Shown piece after piece: positions 51,463-62,257 of a stretch of DNA of 64,000 bases. The DNA lies in contig CM049306.1 of NCBI GenBank assembly GCA_026874595.1, positions 31,115,519-31,179,518 of the forward strand, written 5' to 3'. The notes under the pieces are model-generated. The model made no database searches and was not told the origin of the DNA. It worked only from the letters and a program-made list of their open reading frames with translations. The DNA comes from Sipunculus nudus (lineage: Eukaryota > Annelida > Sipuncula > Golfingiida > Sipunculidae). The translations under genes were made by a program, and so were the position numbers. Within the stretch, counting starts at the first letter, position 1. Every line of letters begins with the position of its first letter.

Positions 51463-51465
<3 letters not shown>
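49886..51465. other. Non-coding stretch with recurrent AACAGTAACCTT
   Basis: No gene is seen. AACAGTAACC / ACTGTAACCTTTG / AACAGTAATCTTT recurs at about 50320-50550 at irregular spacing and may be a decayed minisatellite. A perfect palindrome is listed separately. Confidence 0.4.
50087..50120. repeat. Perfect 34-bp palindrome with an adjacent extra arm
   Basis: The arm GTGGTCTGGTTGGCAGT is followed directly by its exact reverse complement ACTGCCAACCAGACCAC. A third copy of the arm (TGGTCTGGTTGGCAGT, 50071-50086) lies immediately upstream in direct orientation. The centre holds TTGGC and GCCAA separated by 6 bp, one more than the nuclear factor I consensus spacing. Confidence 0.95.
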
Positions 51466-51526
<61 letters not shown>

Positions 51527-51550
51527 CATATATATATATATATATATATC
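51466..51550. repeat. (TA)n microsatellite with one ATTTACA interruption
   Basis: About 85 bp of TA dinucleotides. It lies downstream of the minus-strand LINE remnant. Confidence 0.9.
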
Positions 51551-51599
51551 TTTTAAGTAGAAGAACTAACATATCAAGTGTTGAGCAGTTTAGTTTTGT

Positions 51600-53250
51600 T
51601 GAATATAACACGTTTTAATAAGTTAGCATCATCTCTGACAAAATTTAATATATCATGTAACGGCATCTCTACAGTTTTATCTGTGTTATAATATCAATAT
51701 ATAATATTTATGATATTACCAGCTAATATTTAAGATATTTTTTAAATTCTCAAAATTTGTAGAGCCTTAAAGTATTCTGAATGTGGGACCATTCTGTAAA
51801 ATCAAAAGCTTTTTCAAAATCGATTGATATAAAGGAGTTATTTATTTTATGTTTTCTGACATATGCAAATATATTTGTAATTTTCATAATATTTTCCCTG
51901 ATGTATCTGTTTTAATAATGAATCCTGTTTGGTCCATATTACGAGGTGAAACTGTTTTGAGTCTATTTGACAAGATTTTTGCAGTTATTGTATCGCCAGA
52001 CATAGTCTGGAGATACTATGGTTTAGGCACGGTTGCGCCCCTGCCGCTGCCGCCGCTGCCGCCGCCGCCGCAGAGATTTCTTTTGGACACAATAACTCAA
52101 AAAATATTTTAAGGATCTTTATATAGAAATAGGTGAGAGGACGAAGCCTATTTAAAATGGGGTCATGACCTCAACTAGGAGAGTGACCTTGACCTTGAAT
52201 AGATCCATTTTTGGGGAAAATCACACAAATTCTTAAATATCTCAAGAAATCTTTCATGGATTTATCCAAAAATCAAGTTGGACAAAGATATTGGATAGTG
52301 ATGTCATGTACCGGAAACTGGTGGTGCCACCTAATATCCTTTTCTTGTTTTTGTGCCGTTTAATACCCCATCATTGCCACTTGACAGTACTTTTAGCATC
52401 ACAAGTCAAAAACTGATTGACAGATTTCTTTAATATTATGCATGTACATAGGTATGGGTTATGGGATGATGTATATTAAAATTGGGGTCATGACCTTTCC
52501 TTTGAGAGTGGCTTTGACCTTGAATATTACCATATATGGTGAAAATCACATAAAATCATGAAAATCTTAAAAAGGGATGCATGGATTGGTCCAAAAATCA
52601 AGTTGACGGAAGATCTTGGATAGTTTTGTCTTTTGCAGAAGATAGGTGGCGCCACCTGTTGTCCTTTTCTTGTTTTTTGCGCCTTTGAATACCCCATCAT
52701 TGCCACTTGACAGTATATACTGTGAGCATTATAAGTCAAACAGTAATGGACAGATTTCTTTCATGTTTTGCATGTATATAGATATGGTTTATGGAATGAG
52801 GTATATTTAATTTTAAATTTAATTTTAAAATTTAATTTAATTTAAATTATTTTTTTTTAAATTTAATTTTTTTTTCAAATGTTGGATATTTTGGAATGCA
52901 GTTTATTGATTTGGGGTCATGACCGTGACTATGAGAGTGACCTCGACCTTGAATATTCCCATATTTGGTGAAAAACATAAAATCATGAATATCTTAAAAA
53001 GGGCCACTTGACAGCACTGTGAGCATTATAAGTCAAAAACCCTTTGATCAATTGTCCTTCCCAATCCAAAATATTCCTATATTTTGTACAAATGTTTTTA
53101 CATTCATTGCTAAAATACAAATACATCACATTATATCAACAAAATACCACAAAACCTCATTTGTCTGGCGATACTATGGCACCAGTGGTGCCAAGGAATG
53201 TCTAGTTTTATAATCTGTCTTCAACATTGAAATAGGCCGCCAATTTTTTA
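51600..53250 (-). mobile_element. L1/Tx1-like LINE RT remnant, minus strand, interrupted
   Basis: The minus strand reads LKNWRPISMLKTDYK up to 53207 and, after removal of 51989-53206, continues in frame as ITAKILSNRLKTV, then DQTGFI and, after a frameshift, FISIDFEKAFDFTEWSHI (about 51835-51782) with the motif A aspartate in a D-F-E-K-A-F-D context. The order NWRPIS / AKILSNRL / QTGFI / IDFEKAFD is that of L1-like reverse transcriptases. Downstream motifs, including the catalytic DD, are not recognisable, so only a decayed central piece remains. Confidence 0.82.
51989..53206. mobile_element. Helentron-like element (1218 bp) inside the minus-strand LINE
   Basis: The left end TGTATCGCCAGACATAG has a CCAGAC-ATA-GTCTGG stem. 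The right end is GTCTGGCGATACTATGG, the hairpin TGGCACCA-G-TGGTGCCA, then AATGTCTAGT. The core has about 2.5 units of 325 bp (GAGAGTGACCTTGACC near 52180, 52505, 52936; GGTGGYGCCACC at 52321 and 52647) and a GCC/GCT run at 52036-52070. Deleting exactly this interval restores the RT frame as TDYKITAKIL. Insertion is between T and T, with no duplication. Confidence 0.85.
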
Positions 53251-53980
53251 AACGTGTGTGATATAAGACTTTGTACAACATATCTAAACAGTGACAAATA
53301 TTCATCACAGTAACCTAATAAAATGTTATTTATCATATTATTAATACATTATTGCAGTGCATTAAGCATATTCATTCATTATTGTATCAATTGATGTAGA
53401 ATAAACAACCTTATAATCATCTATATAAGCCCCCGAGATTCCAGGTTAGTTCATTTTACCAAGTTTACTCTTACAGGACACTTAGATAGTCCTATTTATC
53501 TGTTTGTGTATATCACAAATATTGGATATTCCGTTTCCATAATTCTTGATAACAACACTAATATTATATATTGCAACAGTAACCCTTATAAAACGGGACC
53601 AGTACACAAAGCATTGTCGTTGCTACATATACATTTTAACTGCTTCTGTCAAGGTAGTTATGAGCAGTATGACCTGGTCTTCTTACACCAAAATACACAA
53701 TAACTAATGTGATTGGTACTCACAGTTGCCAATATGTTGCAGTTGTATTGAAAATAAGTTCTTTTGCCATGGTGAAGAGGTTTTAATGTCACCCAATCCA
53801 TTAAACTTAAAATAAAACTGTGGAAAATAGACTGTATTGTGCTAAACACCACTTATCTCTCCATATAGGGAGGCGAAGAAACAGTCGTCTGTTAACGGTG
53901 CAAGACGTTTCGTCGCTACAGGCGGCTACCAAACAAATGGCAGCAGCTGAGTCATTCATTGTTTTAGTTAACTTGTCATT
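53251..53980. other. Non-coding stretch
   Basis: No gene or bounded repeat is seen. Upstream parts of the minus-strand LINE would lie here if preserved but are not recognisable. Confidence 0.45.
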
Positions 53981-54056
53981 AGACCAAGTTGTGGCTCTGT
54001 AGTATATACAGAGCCACAGGCCCTTTTCGTTCATTTATCTAGCAGATGGAGCGCAC
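53981..54056 (+). repeat. Solo terminus with GTGGCTCTGT hairpin
   Basis: GACCAAGTTGTGGCTCTGTA then TACAGAGCCACAGG forms a hairpin and matches the left end of the MITE starting at 54364, including TTATCTAGCAGATGGA against TTATCTAGTGGACAG. Confidence 0.65.
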
Positions 54057-54363
54057 ACAGCTTACAGCACAGCACTTGTTCAAGTTGTTCAGACCCTGTG
54101 TGTACGGTGCCTGTACTAGAAACTACTAAAGTCCATTCCAGCACCCCTGTCCACCTGTTTTTTCACGATTATTTTTTGGGAGTCCAATTAAGAAAGCCCG
54201 TGATCTGTGAAATGGGCATATCAGGGAATAGTGATAACATAATTGACGTGACATACTAAAAAGGCACCAGCATTCATGAGACCATTGATCATTCAAGAGC
54301 TGCCAACCTTTTTTACAGCGAGACTTATTTTCTCCATGTGCATGTGCTTCACTGTTGTGTCTA

Positions 54364-54788
54364 GACCAAGTTGTGGCTCCGTTGTAAACACAGAGCCACA
54401 GGTCCCTGCCTTCTTTTATCTAGTGGACAGTAGCACATGCAGGTGACAGACGATGTACCCACTTTTGAGTACATTTAGCCTGTGGCACTGCTCATCATGT
54501 TACACCATCACTGCCAACTTACTAGCCCACCCAGCTGAAATGTGATACATGCACATGGCCAGCTGAAACAATCCAGTGTGTAACCTTGGTAACAACTGAA
54601 TGTAGCCAGTGGTTGTGTGTAGCCAGTGGTCCAAATACAAGGACACCCACAGGACATGCATGCACACTGCTGCTTGAAAAAATTTCATAGGGGCACAGGA
54701 ATTGGCACCCAACATCAGGTGTAGCCTACCCTTGTCCGCTAGTTAAATGAAGGCAGGTATCTGTGGCTCTGTGTTTACAGACTTAAGT
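54364..54788. mobile_element. MITE of about 0.42 kb with GTGGCTCYG ends
   Basis: Left GTTGTAAACACAGAGCCACA then CCTGCCTTCTTTTATCTAGT is inverted relative to right TTGTCCGCTAGTTAAATGA then AGGCAGGTATCTGTGGCTCT and GTGTTTACAG. No protein and no clear target duplication. Confidence 0.6.
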
Positions 54789-55397
54789 GACCTGATCAGG
54801 ATAGCCCAAAACCCTTAACAGGGTCCTTATTTACCAGCTTAGGGAACAGAACAGAGATATGAAAAGTGCCATTACTTGTAAATAGAATAATGGATTTGGA
54901 CTTTATTTGCGCTGAATCAGGGTATTAGTAATGCTTAACGAAATGCTCAAACAGACATGTCATGATATATTTTACTAAATCAGATGCATTGCGAAACATG
55001 TAATTCCATGTTAATTTCCTGTAATAAACTTCTTACTGGGTTTAACTGTGAGTAGAGGACATGGACAATTAAGTCACAAGGGCAGTAATGCTTTTGACTA
55101 TTTATTGGTGTCTATAATCTGTAGTGGCTGGCGTACCAGAACAACTAGTTTTAATCTTTAGCTTTCTTCAGGACTGTCTTTTTCATTATAAAGGTTGCCC
55201 ATATATGATAATTTTACATGTTTTGTTGTCTGCATGTATTCTCTTCAAGTTTTGATGTTATCTTGAGTTGTTTTCAACTTCCTGCAGACAGTGGGCCAAA
55301 GCGAGGGCCCTATTCTGAGCAGCGTATTATGTACCCAGGCATCTGGGTCAAGATGTGGATCATATTAAGAATCCGGTCTAAGTTCTGGGACATATGC

Positions 55398-55745
55398 TCC
55401 CGAGGCAGGGGAAATCTTGCACTTCTTAAGAAGCAACTGATTTTCCCACTGCCTACTTTGACCGTTTATGATACATTTAGACACCAGTTGGCAGTTTGTT
55501 GTCTGCTGTAAAAAACATGCGTATGATGTGACAAGCAGCCAACCAGATGCCAATTAACAAACACTCGACAGGCATCCTGGCTCAGCCCATAGCTGCACTT
55601 CAAGCACCACTTGATGACAGTTTATAGTCGTTTTTTAATTGCCCCTCCGCATTCTCGTATCATCAACTGTTTCAATTATGACATTACCACTATGTTAGGG
55701 TAGCCATGTATCTGTTGTCTGCAGAACTGAAACAAGCCAGCTAGG
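55398..55745. repeat. Second copy of the unclassified repeat at 33029
   Basis: It shares AAGAAGCAACTGATTTTC, TTTATGATACATTTAGACACC, ATGTGACAAGCAGCCAACCA, AACACTCGACAGGCATCCTG and GTCTGCAGAACTGAAAC with 33029-33375. Similarity ends near 55745. It lies 0.5 kb upstream of the YOD1 start. Confidence 0.7.
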
Positions 55746-55913
55746 TTTATTATACTACTGTTTTTACCCCCCCCCCTTTTTTGTCTCTGCATACTGTAAA
55801 ATGCTGCCATCTATTAAAGAATTAATCATACCAGAACTACTTTATGTTACTCTCATATGTTGAGGGTATTAATAAACAGTCCATTCATTGTTTCTTATAC
55901 AAGATGTTTGTTC

Positions 55914-56017
55914 AGGTACAGGTACTTCCAGGTACAGGGACCAGGCACTTCCTACTCATGACAGCCAGGTACAGGTACTCTGAATTGTGTATCTAGGTAC
56001 AGGTACAAGTACCTGGC
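55914..56017. repeat. CAGGTAC-rich cluster, possible MITE end
   Basis: AGGTAC occurs seven times in direct and once in inverse orientation (GTACCTG). The right margin GGCCCAAACCCTG reads CAGGGTTTGGGCC on the other strand, a hAT-like terminus, so this is probably one end of a truncated MITE. Confidence 0.5.
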
Positions 56018-56237
56018 CCAAACCCTGCAACAAAGTTATTGAAAAAGACTTTGAAATTTGATTTAAGTAATACAAACTAATGTATTTATAAAGCACTGGT
56101 ACTGCAGAGTCATTTTGCTGAGCATCATGACCATAGGGTCACTTGTTTAGACTGCAGTTATAAAACAACTAGTCAGCAGGGATGCTTTAAAATTTGTTGT
56201 ATAAGACTCTTTAATTAAAATTGGATTTTTGTTTCAG

Positions 56238-56464
56238 GGAGTTCACAGAGATTTAAATATGGCCTTGACCTTGCGAGTGAAGACAAAACAGGGGCAGCAT
56301 GTTCTTAGTAAACTAACAATGGAATCAACAGTAGGGGAGCTGAAGCACAACATAACCCAGCTGACAAACATTCCTGCTGCAGCTATCAAGATTTTAAAGG
56401 GGTTTCCCCCACGACCACTTAACCTTGGGGCTTCAGGAGCAAACTTAGCCTCTTTACAACTCAG
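56238..56464 (+). CDS. YOD1: YOD1/OTU1 deubiquitinase, first coding exon (UBX-like domain); coding from 56259
   Basis: The exon follows a good acceptor (TTTTTGTTTCAG, AG at 56236-56237). The ATG at 56259 is in a favourable context (A at -3, G at +4). It encodes residues 1-68 and two bases of codon 69, then a donor CAG|GTGGGT at 56465. Residues 1-78 of the joined protein form the UBX/ubiquitin-like domain that binds the p97/VCP segregase; TVGELKHNIT, AAAIKILKGFPPRPL and [14 protein letters not shown] across the splice match the family. The open frame continues three codons past the donor and stops, as expected for an intron. The acceptor implies at least one upstream untranslated exon, which I could not place. 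Confidence 0.93.
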
Positions 56465-56823
56465 GTGGGTTTAACATAATTTTTTTTTTATAATAAATCT
56501 TTTAAAAGATATTTTAACATAAATCTTTTATGGTGGTCATATTCTAAATCAATTCAGTTTATGTTTTGTTCTATTTGACTTTGAATAAAAAATTTGGCAT
56601 ACAGTTAGATGTCCCCAAAATCTCCTACCATACAGAAAATTGGATCAATATGACTTTATTCCTTCAAGATATAAAGGAAAAACCTCAATTTTCTATTAAA
56701 AACCCGATGTCACACTTCAGCACTTCCTTATTTCAAAACCACTGATCTGTTTCTGATTATATTTAATATAAGTGTCCTTTATATTTGCTATGAACAAATT
56801 TTGTCAGTATTATGTAATTATTT

Positions 56824-57992
56824 TTACCTCAGCTTACTGAAGGTCAACTGAGGTATAGGAAATGTGCTTAGTCCGTCATCCGTCGGGGTTCTGGCCGTCG
56901 GATAGCAAGGCACATATATTGATCTAGAAACTTCTTAGTGAATAAGGTCAATAAAAATCTCCTTGGAAACCTAAAAGAGGGTCAGTGCAACCTATATTCT
57001 CACAGCTATTGGGCTTGTAAGTACTCCCAGAATAATTAAAAATTTGATACAAAACCTCCAGTATCTTGATGATTAATTCATGGGTTACCCTTTAATATTG
57101 CCTTGAATATTGACCATGACTAATTTTGTCAGTTCCAGAAAATGCTGGTGCATTTTTTTCTGTTTATTTTTTAATGAATTTTTGCTATTTTTTAGACTGT
57201 CAAATGACAGCAATCATGCCAGTTTCTCAGCTTTGGTTTCACCTGTTGTCCTGAAACAAGGTATGTTTTGAGTAGTTTCTTCAGTTGCAGAAGACTGGTG
57301 GTACCACTTGTATTTTTTTTCTCCCATCATATCACAGCAATGTCAGTATTTAGATTTAGTTATCTAGTGATGCATTTATTGATCATAATTAGTTTCTCGA
57401 GTTCTTAAGGACTGGTGGCACCACATATTTTTGGCTAACCTGTGAGCTAATTTGATGGTTTGGCATCGTCCTTGTCCATTGTCCATCGTACTGTCAACAA
57501 TGATATGAAAGGGAAAGGTTAGAGTATATATCATGCAGTTTGACATAATGGAATTTAAACTTGACTATGTATGGGCCACCACTAAAGCAAGAAATATTTA
57601 CGATTATTGGGTCATTAAGTCAAACGTCAAAGTCACATGACCCCCTTATTTAAAATGTTATGGCTGCCTTTTAAGCCAATCTTTTCATTGCAAAATTTCC
57701 ATCTTGTGCATTCTGCTCAAACACTTCATCCCAAACTTTCCATCTTTCACATATAGCTTACCTGCCCAATGTGGAAGAAATCTGTAGCTTCTAAGGTTTC
57801 CTGGTCTGCAGTCAACAACACATTTTTCAAAGAATGTTAAGATAATCTAATTGCTGTATGTTCAAGGATAGTAACTTCTCAAATTTTTGGTCACAAGGTC
57901 ATTGGTTAGGTCACCAGAACCGCATTTTGAAAAAGTCATAAATAACCTTACAATCTAATTCAGCTGAGCGTCGAGACCCATGGGTCTCTAGT
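56824..57992 (-). mobile_element. Helentron-like element nested in the family A copy
   Basis: On the minus strand it starts ACTAGAGACCCATGGGTCTC (a 16-bp palindrome GAGACCCATGGGTCTC) then GACGCTCAGCTGAA. It ends with CCGACGG-type text and the hairpin ACCTCAG...CTGAGGT then AA. It is 1169 bp. Two GGTGGYACCAC motifs 118 bp apart (57298, 57415) suggest short core repeats. Its termini are a variant of family A. Confidence 0.72.
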
Positions 57993-58356
57993 TAACATCA
58001 GAAAATATATACTCACTTAACATGAGAAATGTTGAAGCTAGAGACTGCTTTTCAGGGATGTAACTCAGTTTCATCAAGATTCAATTGTATAATTAGATCT
58101 GAATTTTGCAAATTTCACGAGTTATTGGCATGAATATGAAATCTGCACCATAAATTTTACCTAACTTTGGGCATGGCACATTCTTTTCCTGTAAGCACTG
58201 TTGATATAATTTTCATATCATGTACACATAAGAATTTGAGATTCTAAATTCTGAAATATGAAATGAATTGGCCAGAAAGTAGCATTATTAAAGTTTTTAT
58301 AAGACCAAGTCACATCTAGGCTATACTGAAGCCCATCTTTAATCACATGTATGTCA

Positions 58357-58430
58357 CCCCCCCCCCCCCCAGGTTGACCTTTCAGGCAATTATGCATGCT
58401 TGAAGTGAGGCATACTGGGGGGGGGGGGGG
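58357..58430. repeat. C14 and G14 runs 46 bp apart
   Basis: C at 58357-58370 and G at 58417-58430 can pair as a 14-bp stem. The corresponding region of the copy at 3955-4050 lacks the long runs, so they grew locally. Confidence 0.75.
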
Positions 58431-59887
58431 CAGCCAAACCCCCCTCCTTTAGCAGTTGTTTTTTCCAAAAACATAACAATAAACAGTAATTTAATAAATT
58501 TTTATTAGTTTATAATAATAACTTGTAGAAATATTAATGGAAAAGGAATTTGATAGTTAATGAGTAAAAGGGAATTACCTTGCATTTACTGATGTTGTGT
58601 TGATCTTCCCAGATATATTCGAAATGACACCATGTAGTCACTTTTGGGTATTTTTCATTTCAATTTTAATAATGAAATAAAAATAATTAAATAAATTTTT
58701 CTTTACTATAAATGATTATATGAGGCAAATTAATGATAGACAAAAATTTCATTGATTATATTAAATTAATCTAAATTTCCAGGTCTTTATCAAGTGTTTC
58801 AGTTTGTTAATTTATATTTATTGCAAAAAAAAATAAAATTTACATATAAACAAATTTAAGTATTAAAATTTAAACATGCCCATCTTCATTTTGTTCCTTG
58901 TATAATTTATTTGGTTATTTAATACATATGTATTAGTTTCATTGGTGAGATTACTTTTCATTTTTTTTTCTGATACTTGTATTGAAAAAATAAAATATTC
59001 AAATGTGATAAAAAATCAGATCCTAGACAAGTTCTCATAATGATGTCTACAGTGTTAATAATTATCATGAGACTCTTGCTAGTGTTAGTGTGTGGATAAA
59101 TGTGGAAGCATTCAAAAGGGAATATAATAGTTTTATTTTTTTTTTAATATAAATTAAAGCCATGAAACCAGGTAACTGTGATCTTTATTTAAATTTCTGA
59201 AATCTGTATATACTAGATTCTCAACCATTTTTGTTCGACTGAAACTGAATATATATTCATGAGATAAAATTTACATAATAAACTAAAAAAAATGGTGTAT
59301 ACTTGCAGCATCAGGTCAAGTCAAAACTTTTGTGACAATAGCACTCTTTTTCAAAATGTAAGTACATGTACTGGTAATATAAATGACATAAATCCTCTTC
59401 CCTATATCCCAGGATTTTATCCAAATCTTACATAACTGAGTGAAACACCAACATCTCATAATACAGCTTATATTACCAACAAAACTAGCATTTGTCCACC
59501 CTTCTTTCAAATCATATTTTGTGATCTTATATAACAGTTGAGTGCCGTGACCCATGGGCCCCTTGTTTCAAGATTGCAGAATAAATATCTCACATTAAAT
59601 CATATAATTTGAATCAACCCTTGTTCATGCAGCTGTATATCCATATCATCATGGGAACATTTTAATAAAATCAGCTCAACAAGTTCTTAAGAAATACATA
59701 CTACATCAATATTTGTGAAATTTTACTAAAATTAGCCCAATCTAAGTAATAATTCCAATGACGCCTACATTGATTGTCTTGAAATTAGCTATGCATAGTA
59801 TTTTGTATTCTCTAAGGGACCTTTTTACATAGCTGGTTTGTCATATATTCATGGAGTATAGTGTTTTCTCATAAAAATATTATTGTA

Positions 59888-60669
59888 CAGTAGAACCCCT
59901 TAAATCTCAGAACGTGGGATTGAGAATTTTGCCAAATTAGATATCAATTACATTCAAAGCAGAATACACTGTTGCTTGCTGCACCTTAAATATAGATTTT
60001 AAAATAAATACTTTAATTTTAAGGGAGGCACATTAATACCATGTAATTACACATAAAGTGTTGAGGTTAATGGCAATGAAGAACTTGTTCATTGTGCACT
60101 ACTTGTTTTTATGAACAGTGGCTGCATTAAGTATACAGAACATGATCTTTTCTTTCAAGCTGACACAAGATCTAAATTACCCGTGTCATATAAATGTGTT
60201 ACCTGTGGGAACCTAGGCATCTACGGTGTAATATTCTTCCATGGTCAGCGTGTTTATGATTGGCAGCTGCAGTCCACCAACTCAGGTTAGCTTGGCAGTA
60301 TACAACAGGGACGCAGCAGGAGGCTGTTTGTTTAAAGGCCAGGTCAGGGCAGCCGACCAAAATAAAATAAAGTCATGGTTTATCAGTTACCTGTCATTTG
60401 TTTGTTCTCCCTGACGTGGGACTTATGCATGACCATCAATGAGCCATTTTATGATTATCGACATTGGGGTCACCAAGGCGTGACAGATTACGTGGACACA
60501 GTTTATCGTAATTAGGGAGCTTGGTTCCTGGATAGGGTGAAGGAGCAGGATAATGCAAAATGCTGGATAAGGACCTAATAATAAAATGGATGAAAATCTG
60601 TTCTCAAGAAATATGCCGGTTTACATGGAATGCTGGATTATCAAACGCTGGATTAAAAGGGTTTGACTG
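59888..60669. mobile_element. Pogo/Tigger-like MITE, 782 bp, TA duplication
   Basis: Left CAGTAGAACCCCTTAAATCT is inverted relative to right GATTAAAAGGGTTTGACTG, close to the CAGT..AACC..TTAATCC termini of pogo elements. TA flanks both ends (59886-59887 and 60670-60671). No transposase remains. Confidence 0.75.
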
Positions 60670-61536
60670 TATCTGCCAACAATGTATTCTCAACATTTTG
60701 TTTACTCCTGTACACAAGTAGAAAAAATTTGCCCTGGATGTGATCAGTGGCACTAAACAAACATAGCAGCACTTGGCTGTGCAGACCATTAAAAATCAAG
60801 ATATTTAAAGCTTCGGTTGTTTCTTCTGGTTTTTATCCCCATGTACCTTCTTTCTTTGGCAGTATTGGGCATGCACAAATTTACATGGGGTCATGAAAAT
60901 TTAAATAGTGTACTTCACTTACACAAGCTTCAGTTGTGAAGTCATCTGTGTTCTCTTTTAGCCACTTTTATGGATGCAGTGATGGTGCACATGCAGACAC
61001 TTACCTGTGTCCCCTTCAGTGGTGGTTTCCAGGAACATTCATATCTTCAAAATGGCACCCAGCCCAGCAATTCTCTGTTTATGTTCCCATACCTACCATT
61101 TTACTGATCAAAAACATATCAGCAGCTGTACACAAGACCATACTTGGCAACACACAATTTCTTGTATCTATACACACATTTCCCCCTGGGCATGGCTGCT
61201 TCAACTTCCACACAAGTGGCCAGGTGGCTACAGTTATCTGCATTTAGTTGTAAATACATACTGTCAATTTCTTATACACAACCACTTACTGCTTGTTCTG
61301 ACAGTGTTGTCCAGTCAGTTCACTGGACATTGTCAGACAGACCCACTACTGCTTGCTGCTAGAACACATTTCTCTCTAATAACCCATTACGGAGTTGGGG
61401 TTAGTAAATGTTGTGCGTAAGAAACCGATTGTATGTATTATTAGATAATTCATTCAGCCTTATGGCATTGTTTAGCAATATTTAATTGTATAATTGTTAT
61501 AAAACATGAGTTTAACATGGCCATGTGTGATTTTAG

Positions 61537-62257
61537 GTCTGGTGACACGCTGATTGTGGAGGAAGATGCAAATGCTAAGCAGGAAGCTGAGGAAAAGGAG
61601 GTGAGGAAGCTGGCATCAGAAATAGCATCTCAGTGGCAGGGAGATAAAGGTATTCTCACAAGAAAGGTGGTCCCAGCAAACAACTCCTGTCTGTTCACCA
61701 GTGTGTATTTTGTGATGGAAAATGGTACCCTAGACTTGTCCTGTGCTGGGGAGATGCGGCAGCTGATAGCATCAGTTGTACTCAGTGACCCTGAAACCTA
61801 TAACCATGCTTTCTTAGGTAAATCCAACTCTGATTATTGTATGTGGATCATGGACAGTCAGTCATGGGGTGGTGCGATCGAGGTGTCTATATTGTCTAAA
61901 TATTATGGCGTAGAAATAGATGTTGTGGACACACAGACTGTAAGAGTAGACCGTTTTGGAGAGGACCAGAACTACAGTGAGAGGGTGTTGCTTATATACG
62001 ATGGAATCCATTATGATCCGCTTATGTTAGAATATGCAGACCCTGCACTGCCATCATGTACAAAGTTTTCTACCAAAGATGACCTCATTCTCCATCAAGC
62101 TCTAGAGCTTGCCACTGAAGCCAAGGCCAGTCGTCAGTTTACAGACGTGTCCAGTTTTACTCTGCGGTGTTTGGTGTGCCAAAAAGCCTTGACAGGACAA
62201 AGTGAAGCTCAGCTACATGCCAAAGATACAGGACATATCAATTTTGGGGAGGTGTAG
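61537..62257 (+). CDS. YOD1: YOD1/OTU1 deubiquitinase, second coding exon (OTU protease and zinc finger)
   Basis: The acceptor GTGTGATTTTAG ends at 61536; joining AG from exon 1 with G here gives Arg69 and an open frame to TAG at 62255-62257, for a protein of 308 residues. The OTU cysteine-protease core runs from about residue 109 to 235: nucleophile Cys120 in [45 protein letters not shown] and catalytic His227 with Asp229 in YDGIHYDPL. The C-terminal C2H2 finger uses Cys280, Cys283, His296 and His302 and ends HINFGEV. Known homologues remove ubiquitin from p97/VCP clients in ER-associated degradation. Position 117, usually Asp, is Asn. Vertebrate orthologues also have two coding exons and a longer N-terminus. 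Confidence 0.96.

Larger units (their letters stand above)
56590..59565 (-). mobile_element. Family A Helentron-like element, antisense in the YOD1 intron, split
   Basis: The minus-strand 5' end CAAGGGGCCCATGGGTCACG is at 59565. Interior blocks follow in family order (AAGTGAGTATATATTTTC near 58010, then, after the insertion, ACATAATACTGAC and the block CCATACAGAAAATTGGATC on the + strand at 56628). The 3' hairpin is missing, so the copy is truncated near 56590. Confidence 0.7.
56465..61536 (+). other. YOD1: YOD1 intron (5072 bp), phase 2, filled with transposons
   Basis: It begins GTGGGT and ends TTTTAG. It contains an antisense family A element (56590-59565) with an antisense nested element (56824-57992), C14 and G14 runs at 58357 and 58417, and a pogo-like MITE (59888-60669). 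The segment 60670-61536 has no recognised repeat; open frames at 60936-61420 are intronic and show no domain. Confidence 0.88.

Noticed and set aside
51989-53206. Canonical Helitron (A|TC...CTAG|T) boundaries
   Set aside because: Using TC...CTAG leaves the RT frame shifted, whereas TGTATCGCC...TCTAGT between T and T restores it exactly.
55218-55511. 97-codon frame with a good splice acceptor at about 55284 as a YOD1 upstream coding exon
   Set aside because: No usable donor follows in the right phase, the residues match nothing known, and the second half overlaps the dispersed repeat at 55398.
60936-61420. Overlapping open frames of 72-137 codons
   Set aside because: They lie in the YOD1 intron, overlap each other in different frames and show no domain.
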